From contig CAADRB010000057.1 in NCBI GenBank assembly GCA_900708905.1, positions 352,363 through 416,362 on the forward strand: a DNA stretch of 64,000 nucleotides, given 5' to 3'. The stretch comes from Hymenolepis diminuta. Lineage: Eukaryota > Platyhelminthes > Cestoda > Cyclophyllidea > Hymenolepididae. The position numbers and the translations under genes are program-made. A model generated the notes under the pieces. That model worked only from the letters and a program-made list of their open reading frames with translations, made no database searches and was not told the DNA's origin. Of this stretch, positions 25,176 to 40,500 are shown one piece after another. The stretch's first letter is position 1; each line of letters starts with the position of its first letter.

Positions 25176-25501
25176 CGAATATCATGTAAGATCATTTCAG
25201 CTTCTCAACCATTGGAGGAAAACTGAACCAAAGTAGCAAGACCGACCATCGTAATTATAAAAAAACCCAATAAGCACTGGACATCATGGACAAGCATTGG
25301 CACAGTCTAGGCGACAAACCATTATATTTGCGTTATAGAACGTGGAATGCTCTTTTAGTAAATATTATAAAACCCGAATCCAAATGGCAAATGGAGTACG
25401 GTTTTTTGACACCTTGAAGCTGCTCTCAGAATCTTTTTGATCCCCTCCTCTCTATCATTTATTTGCGCCTTTCCTAACCGATTTCAGTTGCCTCTCACAA
25501 T
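25176..25501 (-). repeat. Dispersed repeat family R2, inverted copy
   Basis: This is the reverse complement of the element at 21552-21885; the pair is separated by about 3.3 kb. The best conserved part is the end nearest 25501 (the first ~120 bases of the element). Because the copies point in opposite directions, a transcript across both could fold into a long hairpin. Confidence 0.8.
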
Positions 25502-28500
25502 AAAAGATTGGAGAATTTTTTTACTGTTGGGTAATAATAGTTGGCCGTTTTTATGGCCTTTACAAATCATCAAGACTGGCTTACTGCCACTTACCATGTT
25601 AAACAATAGATAAAACCTTAAAGTATTTCTATTTTGCCCTCCCGAGACTTCATTAACGAATATTCTTTGCTTATATTTCTATTTAAAGAGCCTTTAACTC
25701 GATTAATCATAATGTTATTTAATGTAAACCAAAGCCATTATTAAAGGAATATGTCACGATTATTAATCAATAATTTCAGTTTCTCATCAGGGTTAGTAAA
25801 AATATAGGGTCATTTGAATCGACTGCTGGTTTTGTAATGTAAAACTATGTTGCACTCATGTATGCCACATTTACTAAGGCCAGGGAACAGGGAGGGGGAA
25901 GACAAAGAATTAATAGGTCTCAAAGCCTACTTGCATAAATGTGAGTCTATAAATGATTGATGTTTGAAGGTCAGCACCCCACCAGACTTATAACAATTAC
26001 TGTCTAGACTAACTGACCCAGTGTTAGGAACAGTGGACGTTTGGTTTTGATAGTAAAGATGGATGAGTCAGAACCCGTGCGTAGAAATTGTTCATTCCGG
26101 GACAAAAAATGGACCCTGTCACTGTAGGAGGAATTGTTGCAAATGGATTTTGAGCAGAATTATCAGTAGAAGTTGTAAGAACAGTGGTAGTCAATATGTA
26201 AGAAACGTCAAAAACAACCGTCGGTTCTGCGAAGAGGCCCTCAAGTTTTCTGTAAACCATTGATAAATTCATTATTTTAGGCATTACTGAGCGATTAGAG
26301 TTTTCAGTACTGTCAAGATTTTTGGGGATGTTATGTCGGCAAGGATGTGTCTTAGATACCTATCCAATCGAAATGAGCATTAATTTTCAGATATTGGATA
26401 ACTTTTCGATCCTTACTCCTGATTAAAATATCTTGGAATCGTTGATCAGATGAATGCGCAATCGTTTTGTATCACAATCTTCACCTCTGGGATAGTCTTC
26501 TTATTCGGAAGGAAATTTACTTACTGTGTTAAAATTTGATGTAGACAAATATGAGTAGCAATGGAACAGTAGAAACAAGTGTGAATGGCAATTAAAAAAG
26601 TAAATGTAAATCTAAATAAACGAATATATGATTATAATAAAGTAAAGATCATAGTTCGTGAGGTTTGGGTTCATTTTGATCCATTATATAATTTTGTTGA
26701 AAAGTAATAACGTTAATTAATAACAATCTCTTACTCAAACTCCTCACACCTCGAATCCCCCCTTAATCTTAGCCAATCTTAAAACTATGTAAGTGTGCCG
26801 GAGCATTTATACCATGAAGTATCTCAAAATTATTTCTAATTATTGTCAATATCAATTCCGTTCAGTCCTCTTCTTAGATTTGTTGATATTAGACATATGT
26901 GCATGAATAAAATGGGTCTATTAATGACTAAGAAATAGTAAATATTATGCCTTTTTGTAAAACATTTTCGACTTTCTACTTTTTATTAAGTAGTAATATC
27001 ATCATGATCAGCATAGTTTAATTTTAAACATTTTATTATCTTTCTTGGAATAGCTAATTATTCTTTCATAAAAAACGTGGAATTTGAATTTCTTATAATT
27101 CAAGAAAATGTGTTGAATAATCTTCAGCTTAAATGAAAAAAATGTTTACGTTATTTTCGATGTCAATTTTATTCTCTTTGATTTTATGGACTTCTTGAAG
27201 GATTTTTGCATATTTTCAATTCAACCACTTATTAATAGCAAAGCAAATGGAATATGATTGGTGATTATAATTATTTGAATATTACTTTGACTTTATTATA
27301 CATGAGTCAACCATTAAAAATCAATAAGTTTATCAAAATATTTCGGAAAGGACACAGTAAATAAAATGTTATAACTTAGTTGGAAAATATAAAGCAAAAT
27401 GACTGAATTTAGGCTTAAACGAGTTTCATCGTTGAGTATAACGATGAAAACCCAATTGCGTAACGAGGTCTATGCTGTAAAATAAATCGCTTTAAACTCC
27501 TGCTAAAAATCAGTGATATGGACTGATTATCTGTCTATCTATCCTTTTTTAAATTGAAAGTCGATTTTAATTAAAAAGCTTATCAGATTGAACTAATTAG
27601 AGAGAAATTAGTTGCATCTCCAGGTTACTGTCCTCGAAATTATATCTTCTCACTTTGCCTAACCATCCTCATAACACTTCATATTTCTTCCTCCTTTGAA
27701 TCACTTGTGTTACCTTGCGCTTCATCTCCAGAGTTTCCAGTAATGAATAGTGCTATGAAATTTCTTTCATTTAACGAGTAATTGGTTTTCTTAGTACAAA
27801 TGGACTTGTTTTGTATATCACACATTCCCACTTACAAACTACAATACGTACTCAGAGTATGACCGTATCGTTTTATTTCTTTAGAAATATAAAACTCGAC
27901 ATAACTTTTGAAAGAGAATTAGTGCGGGTGTTAATCGTGTAAGTGTTATAATCTAATTAGCTGGAACTCAATAACAACTCGGAATTAAGCAAACTTCAGC
28001 AATTTACTCAAAATCTTACCAAGCAATGAACATGCAATTCAGCACGTTTTAACAAATATTCAAAGTTTATAAATTGTTAACTTAATTCTTCTTGGACAGA
28101 AGCTGTTAATTTTTACTAACATTAATAATTCCAAAACGCTCTGATATATGATGCTATTTAAAACGTTGAAGAAGGTGCCTTCCACCAATGAATATTTTAA
28201 GCTAAATATTACATAGCAAATCGCTTAATTCGAATGAAGAAAATCTCTTTCGAAATTTCAGCTTGACTTCCTGCATCTATGTTTAGTCTGTGAAAATTAC
28301 AATGTCTAGAAGTTCCATAAATATAACAGTGGTATTGCCATCTGTGTGGCTAGCGGCAGCCTCAATTTTTTCCTCTATCGATCAGTCACACTTAATGGAT
28401 TAAGCGGGTTTAGACGGCTATATTTTAGATTGACATGGGTGAACTTCATGATATTACTTTAGTGCTATTAAAATACCTATTCAGGTATTTTAACCCTATC

Positions 28501-31500
28501 TAAACCCTATCGATTTGCTCCCAAGCCTTCAACTCCTCTATTACTGGTTGGAATTGTTATCAAAGAACGAATTATCTTCTCTCAAATTTACTGGGATTCT
28601 ACTGGACCGCAATCCTATAATATTCATAACCAATCAGAGATTTCTATATGTGTGAAAACGATTTCGATGTATTACAATAGGTGAACTGATAGAACAATGA
28701 TAGCATAAAAATGACGCCAATAGTTTGCTAATGAGGTCCACATAAGTTCAGGGTCATTGAGCCCACTGCTGAGTCATACTACCTGCTAATAATCACACTG
28801 ACCAAACGGTACGAGTTCACAATAAATCCTCTAGATTTAGTTTCAAAATCTATGTTACTTGATTGGGAAGCTGAGGATAACGAGTCAGAGTCAGGAAGTT
28901 AGTTTCTATCTCTAATGAATAACCATTGATTTTCGTCAAGGTCATAATTAGTTTACACCACAATCCAGCACCTTTAATAATTAATAATTCTGTTATTCAA
29001 TAGTTAAGCTTTTTATAGGATTTCTAATTATTTGTAGTCTCGTAAACCACTAATAAGCTTATACTTAATTAAATTGCAAGGTTTATTCTTTCCAGCAAAA
29101 GAAAGCTAAATAGATTTATTTAAAAGTACTACAACTTTCTTTGGAAATAAAGCGTGCTTTGGAACATGACTTGGCCGATTTCTTTTCAAATGAAATGATT
29201 TCACATTCATGCTTATTTTGGATTTACCTCATGAACAATATTTTATTTTTATCCTACATACCACTAAGAGGTTACAAAACTTGGAAAAAGTCTCGAAATT
29301 AATTGGCCAATAGCTCAAATCGATCTTTCATATCTATCAGCAGAAAGTATTTTAAATTCCAGTCTCGTTTATGCTAATAACAAATAAGTTTAAGATTAAT
29401 ATTACTTATGCATTTTATTTAAAATGAAAAATTAAAGATTTTGCGAATGAAATCTAGTTTAAGAAGCTTATAACATACGTATAAGATGCATTTCACAAAA
29501 TCAGGAAAGTTGTTCAATAATGCTAAACCAGGTATTTTAGCATTATAAAATGCGTTCATCAGAGGCACTCAGCTTAGTATTCTGTGGGAGAGTGCTCGTA
29601 GAGGTCACAACAAGGCCACATGTTGGCATTGAAAGCAAAATTTATTCCTTCGTTTTATGGTTAATATCTCTATCTATTAAAACTGATCAACTTACTTTAA
29701 GCTAATTCTAAAGCATCTTTGTAGAAGTTGTGATCTAATCTCTATGTTAAAATTATATTGATCGTCCGCTTATTTATAAAGCATCACGATGTATGGAAAT
29801 CATAGTGAGATTTAGTCCAGGGTTTGGATTTATAGCTGTACAATACTGGCTTCTAATTGAAGATCATCTGTGGAAGTATTGGAAACTTCAAGTTTTACGA
29901 TCAAAAATCTCCATAATTTAATAGTGTCAACCCTGAAGTTCCTTTGAATATGCGAACGTTAGGGATGGCTATTTAGCCACTCTTGACATTTGAAGACTTA
30001 AAGTGTTCAGAAACTGGCCACTTGGAGTCGTAGCCGCTTTTTACGTTTGTGATTACGTTGATCTGCACGAGAGTGCAAAGACATGGCTTTCTTTACTGTG
30101 AATATTCACATGCAGTTAGTAAAGTTACCTTTCACTATTCTTAGCAGATCCTCCCGAGTTAGTATTTCACAAGCAAAGGGATGTGAATCGAATTTGTTTC
30201 GTTATCACCGAGGACTTCCTTAAAATAAATTATCATTTGATAAGCATCTGAATCACTGTGGATCAAAGGAAAAAATGAAATATTTTCTATTTGTTTTGCT
30301 TATAACTATCAGAAACTGGAGGATCAAACCAAAAACGAATGTAAACAGCTGAACATTCTACATTATACACATTTTATGCATCAACAATATGAATTAAGCA
30401 CAATTCAGGACATTCTGATACACTGAAACATGAATAACTTCGGGATGTCTTCCTTAGCCCATACCTTCACGTCCTTTTGAGGACATATGATAGTATCAAC
30501 TGGACAAAGGATCATCTGGCTTTCACATTTGTACGTTAAAGAGAGAAGTATGGGGGATTATGATTACCTTTGAAATTATTTCCCATATTCTTTTTGTAAC
30601 GTGTAATTCTGAAGGTCATCTTCCTGGAAATATTTTCTCTTCAATTCAAAGAGATGTCCTACATTTGGAATAATAATATGAAAGCACACGTCAAGCAGCG
30701 TAAAATATTAGAAAAAAAAGTTTTACCCTGCCAATTGTATCCGACGGGGATATTTTTAAGGTAACGACTTTTGATATTATAACACTAAATTAATAATACT
30801 GATATTCACTGTTTGTTTAATAATTATCAAAACTATATAAAAATTTGAGTAAATGCTGTCTCAGGGTAGTCTACTCATAATCTTGAATTATCGGGGGTAG
30901 ATTAGAGTGGGCTAAATATCATAGTCCCTTAAAGTAAAAACGGTCTAAAAATTGTCACCAGTATACTGTATTAAGAATGCCTTTTTAATCTTAAGTTGGA
31001 CATCTGCAAATGATAAAGGCATCTTTCTGAAAATCAGTAAAATGCAAGTTGATGTTCCTTCGGCTAATAAGAATTTGGTTCTGCGCAAATGGTTATACTG
31101 GTTGATAAAAAAATTGATTTTGACATTACTATTCAAAGAACATATTGAAGACAGATTCAAAATCACTTCAATTTTTGGGCAGGTGATATCCCCACCTTCT
31201 CCTCAACTTCGCATTCTTCGCTGGATGTTGTTGTGAAAACCAATCGCTGATTACTGATAAACGCCTTGTGCATTATCATTAAGGAGACTTAGTAGGCATA
31301 TTTTCTACCTTGAGTGTCCGCTCGCAATTCGAGTTGTTATTGCTAATGTTGTTATACCTGAAATTGCGATAATTACAATTCTCTTAATGATTTTGTGAGG
31401 AATCACATGATAAAATAGATGGTATTGCCTTTCGACTCTATTTTGAGTGAAAAAGTACAATTATTAGGGTTCAGTCTCAGTCCACCCAGAAGAATCTTCT

Positions 31501-34500
31501 TTTTATCTAATTCGACAGAAGGAATAAGTCCATTTCGCTCAATTTGACAGGATAGCGCGCAGATAGTCTCAAAAGAACATTAGTATATTGAGAAATTTAT
31601 TTATGAATACATCGTTATATATGAACTGACCACTACTAATCTTGTCCTTATGATTAAGTCTCTACTTAAAGATGGTACACCATTCTTTAACGGTTCCTTT
31701 GCCATTTCCCGATTACAAATGTGTTGTCAAAGTTTGCGTTTTCCATGTCGTCTCGAAGTGACGGCTACGTATTGACATCTTCGTAATTACTAATAACGGA
31801 CCCAAAAGAGGCTGCGGTTTAAACGCTTACGTATCACCCAATTCAAAAACGGATAAAAATGTACTGATAAGAACTAAACAAAGCGGGTTTTCTATTTAGT
31901 CCATCTGATCATATCAAATATACGTGTGGGAGAGAAAAATGTTTTATTTACAAAGGAATAAGAAAAGTATTAAAAGATACTTAAGTTAAAGAGGTACTTA
32001 CATCTCGAGATTTAATCGAGTCTCTTTATCCTTAAAACATTCGTAATTTGAGATATTTGGAGGTATTAAATTTGGTTGGTGCCTATTTTTGAGGGCGATT
32101 GGGTGAAGATTGCAATAGGCATCGACCTCCCATCTATTTCTATTCTTGCAACTTGATGAAGATCGGCAAAAAAAAGATTAACGTTATTTGCCCCGCCTCT
32201 TGGAAAACCACCACCACTGACGAATATCCTTTACACAGTTCTAAATTACAACAGACCCTATGTAAATAAGCTTTGTATTGAGCAAAATTCCATAATTTGC
32301 TCGGATCCCATTAAAAGGTTCGAGTAATTTGTTTAAATGATATTCAGTATAAACTATATACAAAAGTAAATTGATATTAGGATATTTAAATGCATATTTA
32401 TCACCATTTAACTCTGTTGATCGATAGGCATTTAATTTTAGATTATATATAAAGATTTGAATGCTATTCTGAAAGTTTGAACTCTATACTTCTAATAATT
32501 TTTACCTGTTTAGCATGACCTTTGAAACATAATACATGAATCTGGATTACTTTTAAAGATCGGTGTGATTTTTTGTTAAAGTCATAAGACTGCAAACACC
32601 ACTAAAACGTTATTAAGTAACTTGGAACCAGAATATCTAAATTTATTTGCCATATTATTGTCAATCACAAGATTCAAACTGCATTCTTGAAGGGAAGAAA
32701 AGAAAATTATATTTACACTAAATATTAACTGCCGAGATGTGAGTTTACAGTCTCAATATCGAATGCTTTTTTTTATGTTGGTCTTGAAGCCAAATATTAA
32801 AAACAAACACTAAAGGCAATATCGACCAAGGCATGAAATTGGAAACAAATAAATTACTGATCAGCCTTTCGCAGGAAAATTCAAACCATATAAAAGGCGA
32901 ACTTTTTCCTTAAAATTTGCTAGAGAATAAGTAAAGAGGCTAGTACAACTTAGTTAACGCTTTACATGATGTAAAAAATCTAGTCAATTAAAATTAGAGA
33001 ACTAAACCTAATTAGTTTTCCAGTTTCATCAATCTCACTTATTCAACGTTTTCTCTGTATTACTACTATAGAGCCGTAGTGCCGTTCTGTTCTAGAACGT
33101 CATTGTACTATATTTTTTAGCATTCATCAAGTTCACACTGAGTCTCAGTTGAATGGTGTTTGAGCAATCTAGAAATCAAGTTTTCCTAGCATGCATAGGC
33201 TAGGTGACAACTACATGAGTCAGTGTTTGGCATTTGGATATTCCAACCACGACAGTCTATTCGGTGGATCAGTTGGAATTACGGAGTTTGAGGGAATCTG
33301 ATTCAGATAATGAAATCTAAAAAAATGTTGAAGACATACTGTATTCATATTTGGGGATCTGTAAAGGATTTCATACGCTATTCTAAAAAATGACATGGAT
33401 GGCTCTTGGCACAACGTCTTTGGAACAAATAAGATTCTAGTCAACCTGAAGTGGGATAATTGTTGTTATCAGTATTTATTAGAGGAATTGGCCAATTATT
33501 TTCCCAAAATAACCGAGAGTTACCTTCACCGCTTGAGCTTACTGTTTTTCCCATTTTTCTACTTACCACTGGTAGCCAACTTTATAATATTAATAGTTCG
33601 ATTCTTTCACAGATTTTGAACTGCAAAAATCCATTTCTTATTTTGCCATAGTATCTGTTGAAACGAAAAATATTTTAAAGTTCTATTTAATGCCTCAGCA
33701 CTATTCAATTCCCTTAATTATACTTGCTTTACCCTAAATTTTTTTCATTAGATGAAGTATATGCACTGCCATTCAATATGATTAGTGTCCTATTCGTATA
33801 ATAAATTGGCCAGAGTGTCTGGAGTGAGTCAGAGTACAAGGTAAATTTAAAAAAGTGAGCCTAAAAACTACGTCACCGTAGAAAGTACATGCTGCGTAAG
33901 AAGATCGCCCATCCGATTGGCTATTTCAGGCACCAATAAGAAATCGCTACACTGTGTCGATATGTAATTGAGGTAGCATTGTGCTTATTATTTTGACATG
34001 TTCACAACAAATTCCTGTTACTGACTGAATTTAAACTGTCATCAAAATCAGTGACATTTCCGATAATGGGACCATCTAATTTATCCATATTTTATATTTA
34101 GCCAAAATTTATAGAATTTTTGAGTCAGACTCAAAATGATCGTTTTCAGAAAGCACGTTAATTTAAAAAGTTAAAATCCAACATCGCTCAAAAGGCAGGT
34201 AACACAGATTTCAGTTATAAATTTTCTGATAGATGGTCAATCTATTCGATTTTAACAGGCGGCAATGAGTCAGCGGCTGAAAAACGATTAGATCAAGTGG
34301 TGACACACACCGAGAGTATTTACCTAACGCTTGTATGCACACACGCACATATGAGGCAATACATCCAACCAAAGTTCAAGTGCTTTTTGAGGAATGTACC
34401 GCTAGTACCATATAGAGAATAGGTCAACCTCTAAGTACTAGGTGCACGAGCGCTTGAACTCAAACTGAGCCATTCCAAGTGAACAATTTAACCAATAACT

Positions 34501-37500
34501 TCATCTCCCTAATTCACTTTAATTCTATATGTGTTTTTCAATATTAATTAGCAGCTTTTATGACTTTTAACCCTAGGAGGTTTATTATGGTGGAATTGAA
34601 TTTAAAATCATCTCACGGAAGCTGTATTTGATTCGAGTAATCTTAAAAGAATTTATAGTCCTTCATAAATGAGATTATCGATTGTTGAAAATGATCACTG
34701 CATAGGATGAATCGGCATATCTCTAGAAAAAATTAAATTCGGAACCTAATTGGTTACCATGTATAATACCTTGACTATCTAATTAACGTCTAAAGGAAAT
34801 AACCGCGAAATTGCGGGAGGTGATGATTTGAAATTTCGACTGAAAATTTACTCAATTAAACGAGGATAATCAGAATGTGCCAACCATGGTTTTACCATGT
34901 CGAAAAAGGTTTGGAAGCATATTGGGGATATGCAATACTTATCACCAAAGAGAGTTTATTAAACAGGATTGTATTTATTAGGCAGAAAAGATAGACTGTC
35001 TTTTTATTTATGAATGTACCACAATATTATTTAAAAAAGGAACCCACTAATCTTTTCTAGTAATCTGGTAATTCATTTGATATAAATCAAAAGCCCTTTT
35101 TTCTTTCAAAACCATCAGTTATAATATGTTTCGGTAATATATCTAAACATTTGAAATAATGAAAAACATAAAAATATATTTTACTTAGTCCATTGGTATT
35201 TAGAAAGAATTAAATTATCACTCACACTAACCAACCCATAAGAAGTTATCCTTTACTATGTAGGTCATACTTCTTCCTCCACCTTATTCAAAGTAACTTT
35301 TTAATATTAAAAAGTAGAATCCCTTGAAAATGCACTTAATCTTACATTTTCTATAGGTTCATTGTAGCTTACCATTTGTGCCCTATCAAACTATATGGGG
35401 TATATGGATGCCAGTCCACCGACCGTTTTGATCTGTGATATCACTTTTCCTGACTACCAAAAAAATTTTATTCCACTATATATCCTAAATAATAATTTGT
35501 GTGAGCTCAGGAAATATTAAGTCTGAATACATTATACCTCTTGTTTATTAGGCTGTATTCCTATTGAAATTACATTTTTACTGAATCTTCAGATTATAGA
35601 GTTAATGTTTCGAGTTGGGTTCTATAATTCCAAAATGATTGGAAAATTCGAGTGTTGATAAGTAAAGCTAATTTAATTGCAGCAGGATAAAAACTAGGAC
35701 CACCAGATGGTAGTAGAAAAGGCGGCTAACAGCCCAGTTTCAAACACGGAACAGGGATAGAAGACAGTTGTGATAATCAAAGTTGCCTGAATAGCTTCTA
35801 TCACCTCATTTGTTCAAACACTCACCATGATTGAAAATGACTATTTTTGTTTCGTCATAGACAACAATAACATCCACTATCATACAACTAGAGATCGGAG
35901 TCGAGGGTAACATGAAGAAAGGTAATGACACGGCTGGAAGGTTAATGGTGGTACTAAGTAAGACTACAAAAGGGTATTTATAGATTAACACTTGGAAATG
36001 GCTGTTAGAATGATCCAATGACATTGGAAAATCCAAGGATAAAATTTGAGGTGATTAAGAATGCAAATAAAGATGACGCCTTGATATCTGCACAGAGGTT
36101 TGATAGCCAATGATGCGTTCGTGACGATTTGGACTTTAACAATATTTTTGCAGTTGGTGAGGATTTTGAGACGATTTTGTTTGTAGGTACGAATTCACAC
36201 AATCATGGCCGAGAATTTAATTAAACTAGTGTTTAAAATAGATCCATATGTATTTCTTATCAGCTTAATCTTCACCTAACAGTATTATCAATCTTTTAAG
36301 ACTTGAGTAAGTTAGGGAATAAGTGGGAACCAAGTTAGTAAGTTAAATTTGGAAGACAATGACGTGAGGTGTGCAACTTGTCAAAGGGTTTGAAACTCCA
36401 CATGCGATGATATCTAAAGTCACAGCACGAACAAAATTATTTCGGGTCCCTGCCAAAATCGGCAAGCGGACAGGAGTCTGAGCAGAATTGTTCGCTAATC
36501 CGGACAATACGACAATGACATTTCCGAGATTTTGACATGAGCGTTGATAGGACGGCTTTTAGATGGCTTTAAACAATATTTAGTGAAAAATTGTGGATAC
36601 AAAGAAAAACTCCTTGATTGAAATTACCTGTAAAGTAAACCACAAGGCTTTTCGAGAAGAAACACAGCTAAGGGGCTTCATATATGTATTTTTTTATTCA
36701 ATAAAAGCTTTGCCATCAAGTTTTGTTTGAGAAAGTATCAAAGAGAATGTCCAAAATAGCAAATAAAATTTATAGACGAGAAAGGTCTAGGAAATTTAAA
36801 TGGAGCATCATAAATGCTATCTCATCTTTGCAGTTATCTTGGTAAACATGTTATTTCAAATCTGATAAGCTCATAGATCTACACTTTCATCTAATTTTGG
36901 GAATGCAATTGAAGCTGCTTTCTGGAATAATACCACCACCTATGATATTTGTGCATTTAGGGATGTACACTTTCTTCAGTCATCAAAAGACTATCAGCTA
37001 TCTGATTACGAAAGTGTAAATAAACGTAAGGACAAAAACCTCACAAAACTCACTTACTTACTGTACAGCCTGCAGAAGCTAAGCTCCAAACCTAATTTCT
37101 CCATGATTTTTTCCCCATTTCAAAACTTCCAATTTCACCTTACGTTCCCTCCACAGGATGAGATTTAAATTCGATCTATCACCTCTTACATTTGATATGT
37201 GTCTTAACAAATGACCTTGATTGAATAATATGAGATAGATGGATGTAGGTAATTTTGACATACCACAGCATACCATGGGATGTAACTCAGATGGGAGACT
37301 GGCATTATACACTAATTTTAGCACGAACTTATCCCACCTTAAATATTATATGTGACTGAGAAATTATGGATCTTTTTTGTTTGTTTATGCATCTAGTAGA
37401 GGGATTACATGTGTCTACCTTTTGGCTCATTTGGAAGTGAAAAGAAATAGATGTAGCCGTAGATTCAAGTAATTATTATTCGTTCTTTTTAATTGGAATA

Positions 37501-40500
37501 TTTTGATCGGGACGGGTTGCTAAGACATAACGGAGTGTCACTTTATATGATATCAAATGTATCAAATATTCCTGTCATTTCATATAATGAATATTCTCAA
37601 TTGTCATTTGAATTTGCATTGTTACTTATTGATATGGAAAAGTGTAATAATACTCCAACATAATATAGGGAGAAAAACTGGTTTAAATCTACGTAAATCA
37701 CACGATTCCCGTGGGAGAAGGGGTCAGCTCAAAATTAGTCTTAAATTATTACTTTGTCACGTGTTATACTTAATATGACATCCACGCTGTTATTCGACCT
37801 GGAAACAATTGAGATATCTGTTAGTTGAATACATGAGTCATTTCAGTCATCGGAATCGCTCATTCAAAAAATTCGTGGAAAACTAGGACAGAAAAGAATA
37901 ATCTTTTCTAAAATGAACATGGATAATTCTAGAAAGCGTAGCAAATTCATCATTTTAAGATTTTGAAGTAGAATGATAGGAAGTTATTCAATGACATCAA
38001 GAGCATATCATGAAATCTTGTTCATTAATCATTTCATTTTGATTAACCATTAGTTTTCTTCGGAATTAAATTAACAGAAGTTCTGCTGACATTTTCTTTT
38101 AAGTTTCAATCTACTGAGCATTACGAAAGGCATACTAAGAAGTAAAACTGTACCATCCATATCTTGGACTTAAAAGTTAAATTTTATTAATTTGCAAACC
38201 TACTCTTCGCAACGGCATTCACTTACCAATGAAAGCGTTTTGCAAGATAATGATATTTACAACTTACTCCCACAAAATTTTAATGCATTTATATGAGCCA
38301 CAGGTTACAAAAATCTAAGAATGAACCAAATTTCAGTAGACAGCAAACAACTTTCAAGAGATATCAGTATTATTTTTAACAGCTGTGGTTAACAGGGATG
38401 CTGTGTGACAATCAGATAACTTTTGCTTCCGTGCATTCATATCGCTTTTTTCTAACACAAATTCTCCATTATTATTTAACTTCGTTATGATATACTTGCA
38501 TTTGTAGAAATTTTTAGATTGTGCACCAATTCGACGGCTGAGCGCAATTTTGTAATTTAACGCACCGATTCTGTTCATATTTTTAGTGTTTTGATCATAT
38601 TCAGCCCCTGTGTGTCATGTTTAAAATGAAATAGATGCGCACCCAATAAAAAACCTATCTGCAAATAAATACCCTCCATTAAGGAATTAAAGTATTTAAC
38701 TCATTAAAAATACTTCCTATCCGATTGGGATATATTTTCTACAAAAATGACGGAATGCATTGCCAGTACATATCAAAGCATTTCTGCGTTTATGAATAAT
38801 TAATAAAAATACATTCCATGTCCCTCCTAACATTATGGAGACGTGCATATGTATTGTCATATTCATCGGTACTTACAATTATCTATTATTAAATTCACTG
38901 TTTATGCACATACCAACATGGTAAAAATAAAAGTTGCAAATATCATACTTCAGTTACAAGAGATACTTACAATTGGATTTCAGGAAAAATAATTACTCAC
39001 TCTTGTAGTTGCATTACTACTTCTATTAGCTTCTTCCGGGAGGGCAAAGAAACATAGTATCCTGTTATTAGCTCACTTGAGAGTAATGAATCGGTTTAAT
39101 TTCCAAATTTTCTTAGCTGGATCAACTTACTAGCCTATAGCTATGGAAAAGAAATTCGTGGAACAATTACAGACATGGACATTTTCAGATATGCGTTATT
39201 TAACACGGTAGAACCGATTTTTAAAGTGGATTGTTACGAAAAGAATGGCAGACTACAGTGCGCTGGTGACATGGTAGTCAATATGCACGCTGGCCAAATC
39301 AGAAATCACGAGATCAATGCCTGTCGTACAAATCCAATGATGAAAATGATTAATCACTCCGGTTAATCCTTGTCAACGATTGAAATGATAGAATGCGAGC
39401 TTCTAGAAAGAGCGGCTCCACAAGACTGTCCCTATATCCAAGTCAGTGTTGTGAACACTTCTCCTAATAGGTTTGGTGGCCTACAGCCAGGGCCATTTTC
39501 ACTCAACTACCATTAAACAAAGATTCTCTCTAACATAATGGATTGAGAAACTTCAAAATGAAGTGATCTTATAAAGTAAACAAGAGCATTAATCATTTTT
39601 TGTCAAGAGATTTTTTATTCTTTTAAGTTCTTGATCCTTATATTTCCTATTACTTTCTCGCTATTTAACGTAGCATTGGTAGCTGGATGTTTCCACATCC
39701 AACTTTGATGATCATTTTTACTCCAGTCACGGACCAGATAAATATTTGACATGTCTAACGCATTTCGGTTCGACTTTTTCTTATTTCTCTTATTATCAAC
39801 ATTAAATAGTTGTATAGCTCTCTTGAAAAATACCCATTTACAGAATTACTTCATTTCACTACCGAAAACTGTTTTTAGAGTTTTAAAAATCCTCAGCTCA
39901 CTAGTGAGTTATTTTTGCTTTGTTCCATCTAAGTCGATAAAGATACGAATTTATTCATTTAGAAAAATGGGCCAATGCGTTATAGAACCAACGTAGAATC
40001 TGCCATTTTAATATGTATATAATAAGACCGCATATTTGATCGCCTCTTCGTCAATCAGATTTAATTCAACTAACATTTGACATATCATTTGACTGACATC
40101 CCTTGTTCCTCTTAAAGAGAGTGCTAGAGAACACATGGGATAGAATCTACTTCTACTAAGATTAAAAAAATATCCTCCCACGTTTGCTAAGAGTGAAAAA
40201 ATAAATTAGCAATAAATTACACTAATAATAACGATTCATTTCTAAATTTTCACAACCCAAATGCATTAGTTTTTGACAGGAAATTCGTAGCCTTGAAATC
40301 TAAAAGACGTCTTATTTAATCACTGATATTTAAGATTTTTTCTTGAATCCCTTTTTTTTCAAATTAGAGAGCTCATATGCGGTGATTTCTTCGGACATAG
40401 ATAGATCCTTTTCAGAAACATTCTCCTGATTTTATTAAGTTGAATCCGATGATAGGTGTTAGTTTAACTACTTAAACATCTAGAAATGGATAATTTAAAA

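Noticed and set aside
17985..26018. Reverse-complement match of about 15 bases (cagttagtctagaca near 17990 and its complement near 26005)
   Set aside because: The flanks do not extend the match, so chance is likely.
26024..26284. Overlapping frames on both strands
   Set aside because: The minus frame is Thr/Pro-rich and slightly protein-like, but there is no start context, no homology I recognise and no neighbouring exon.
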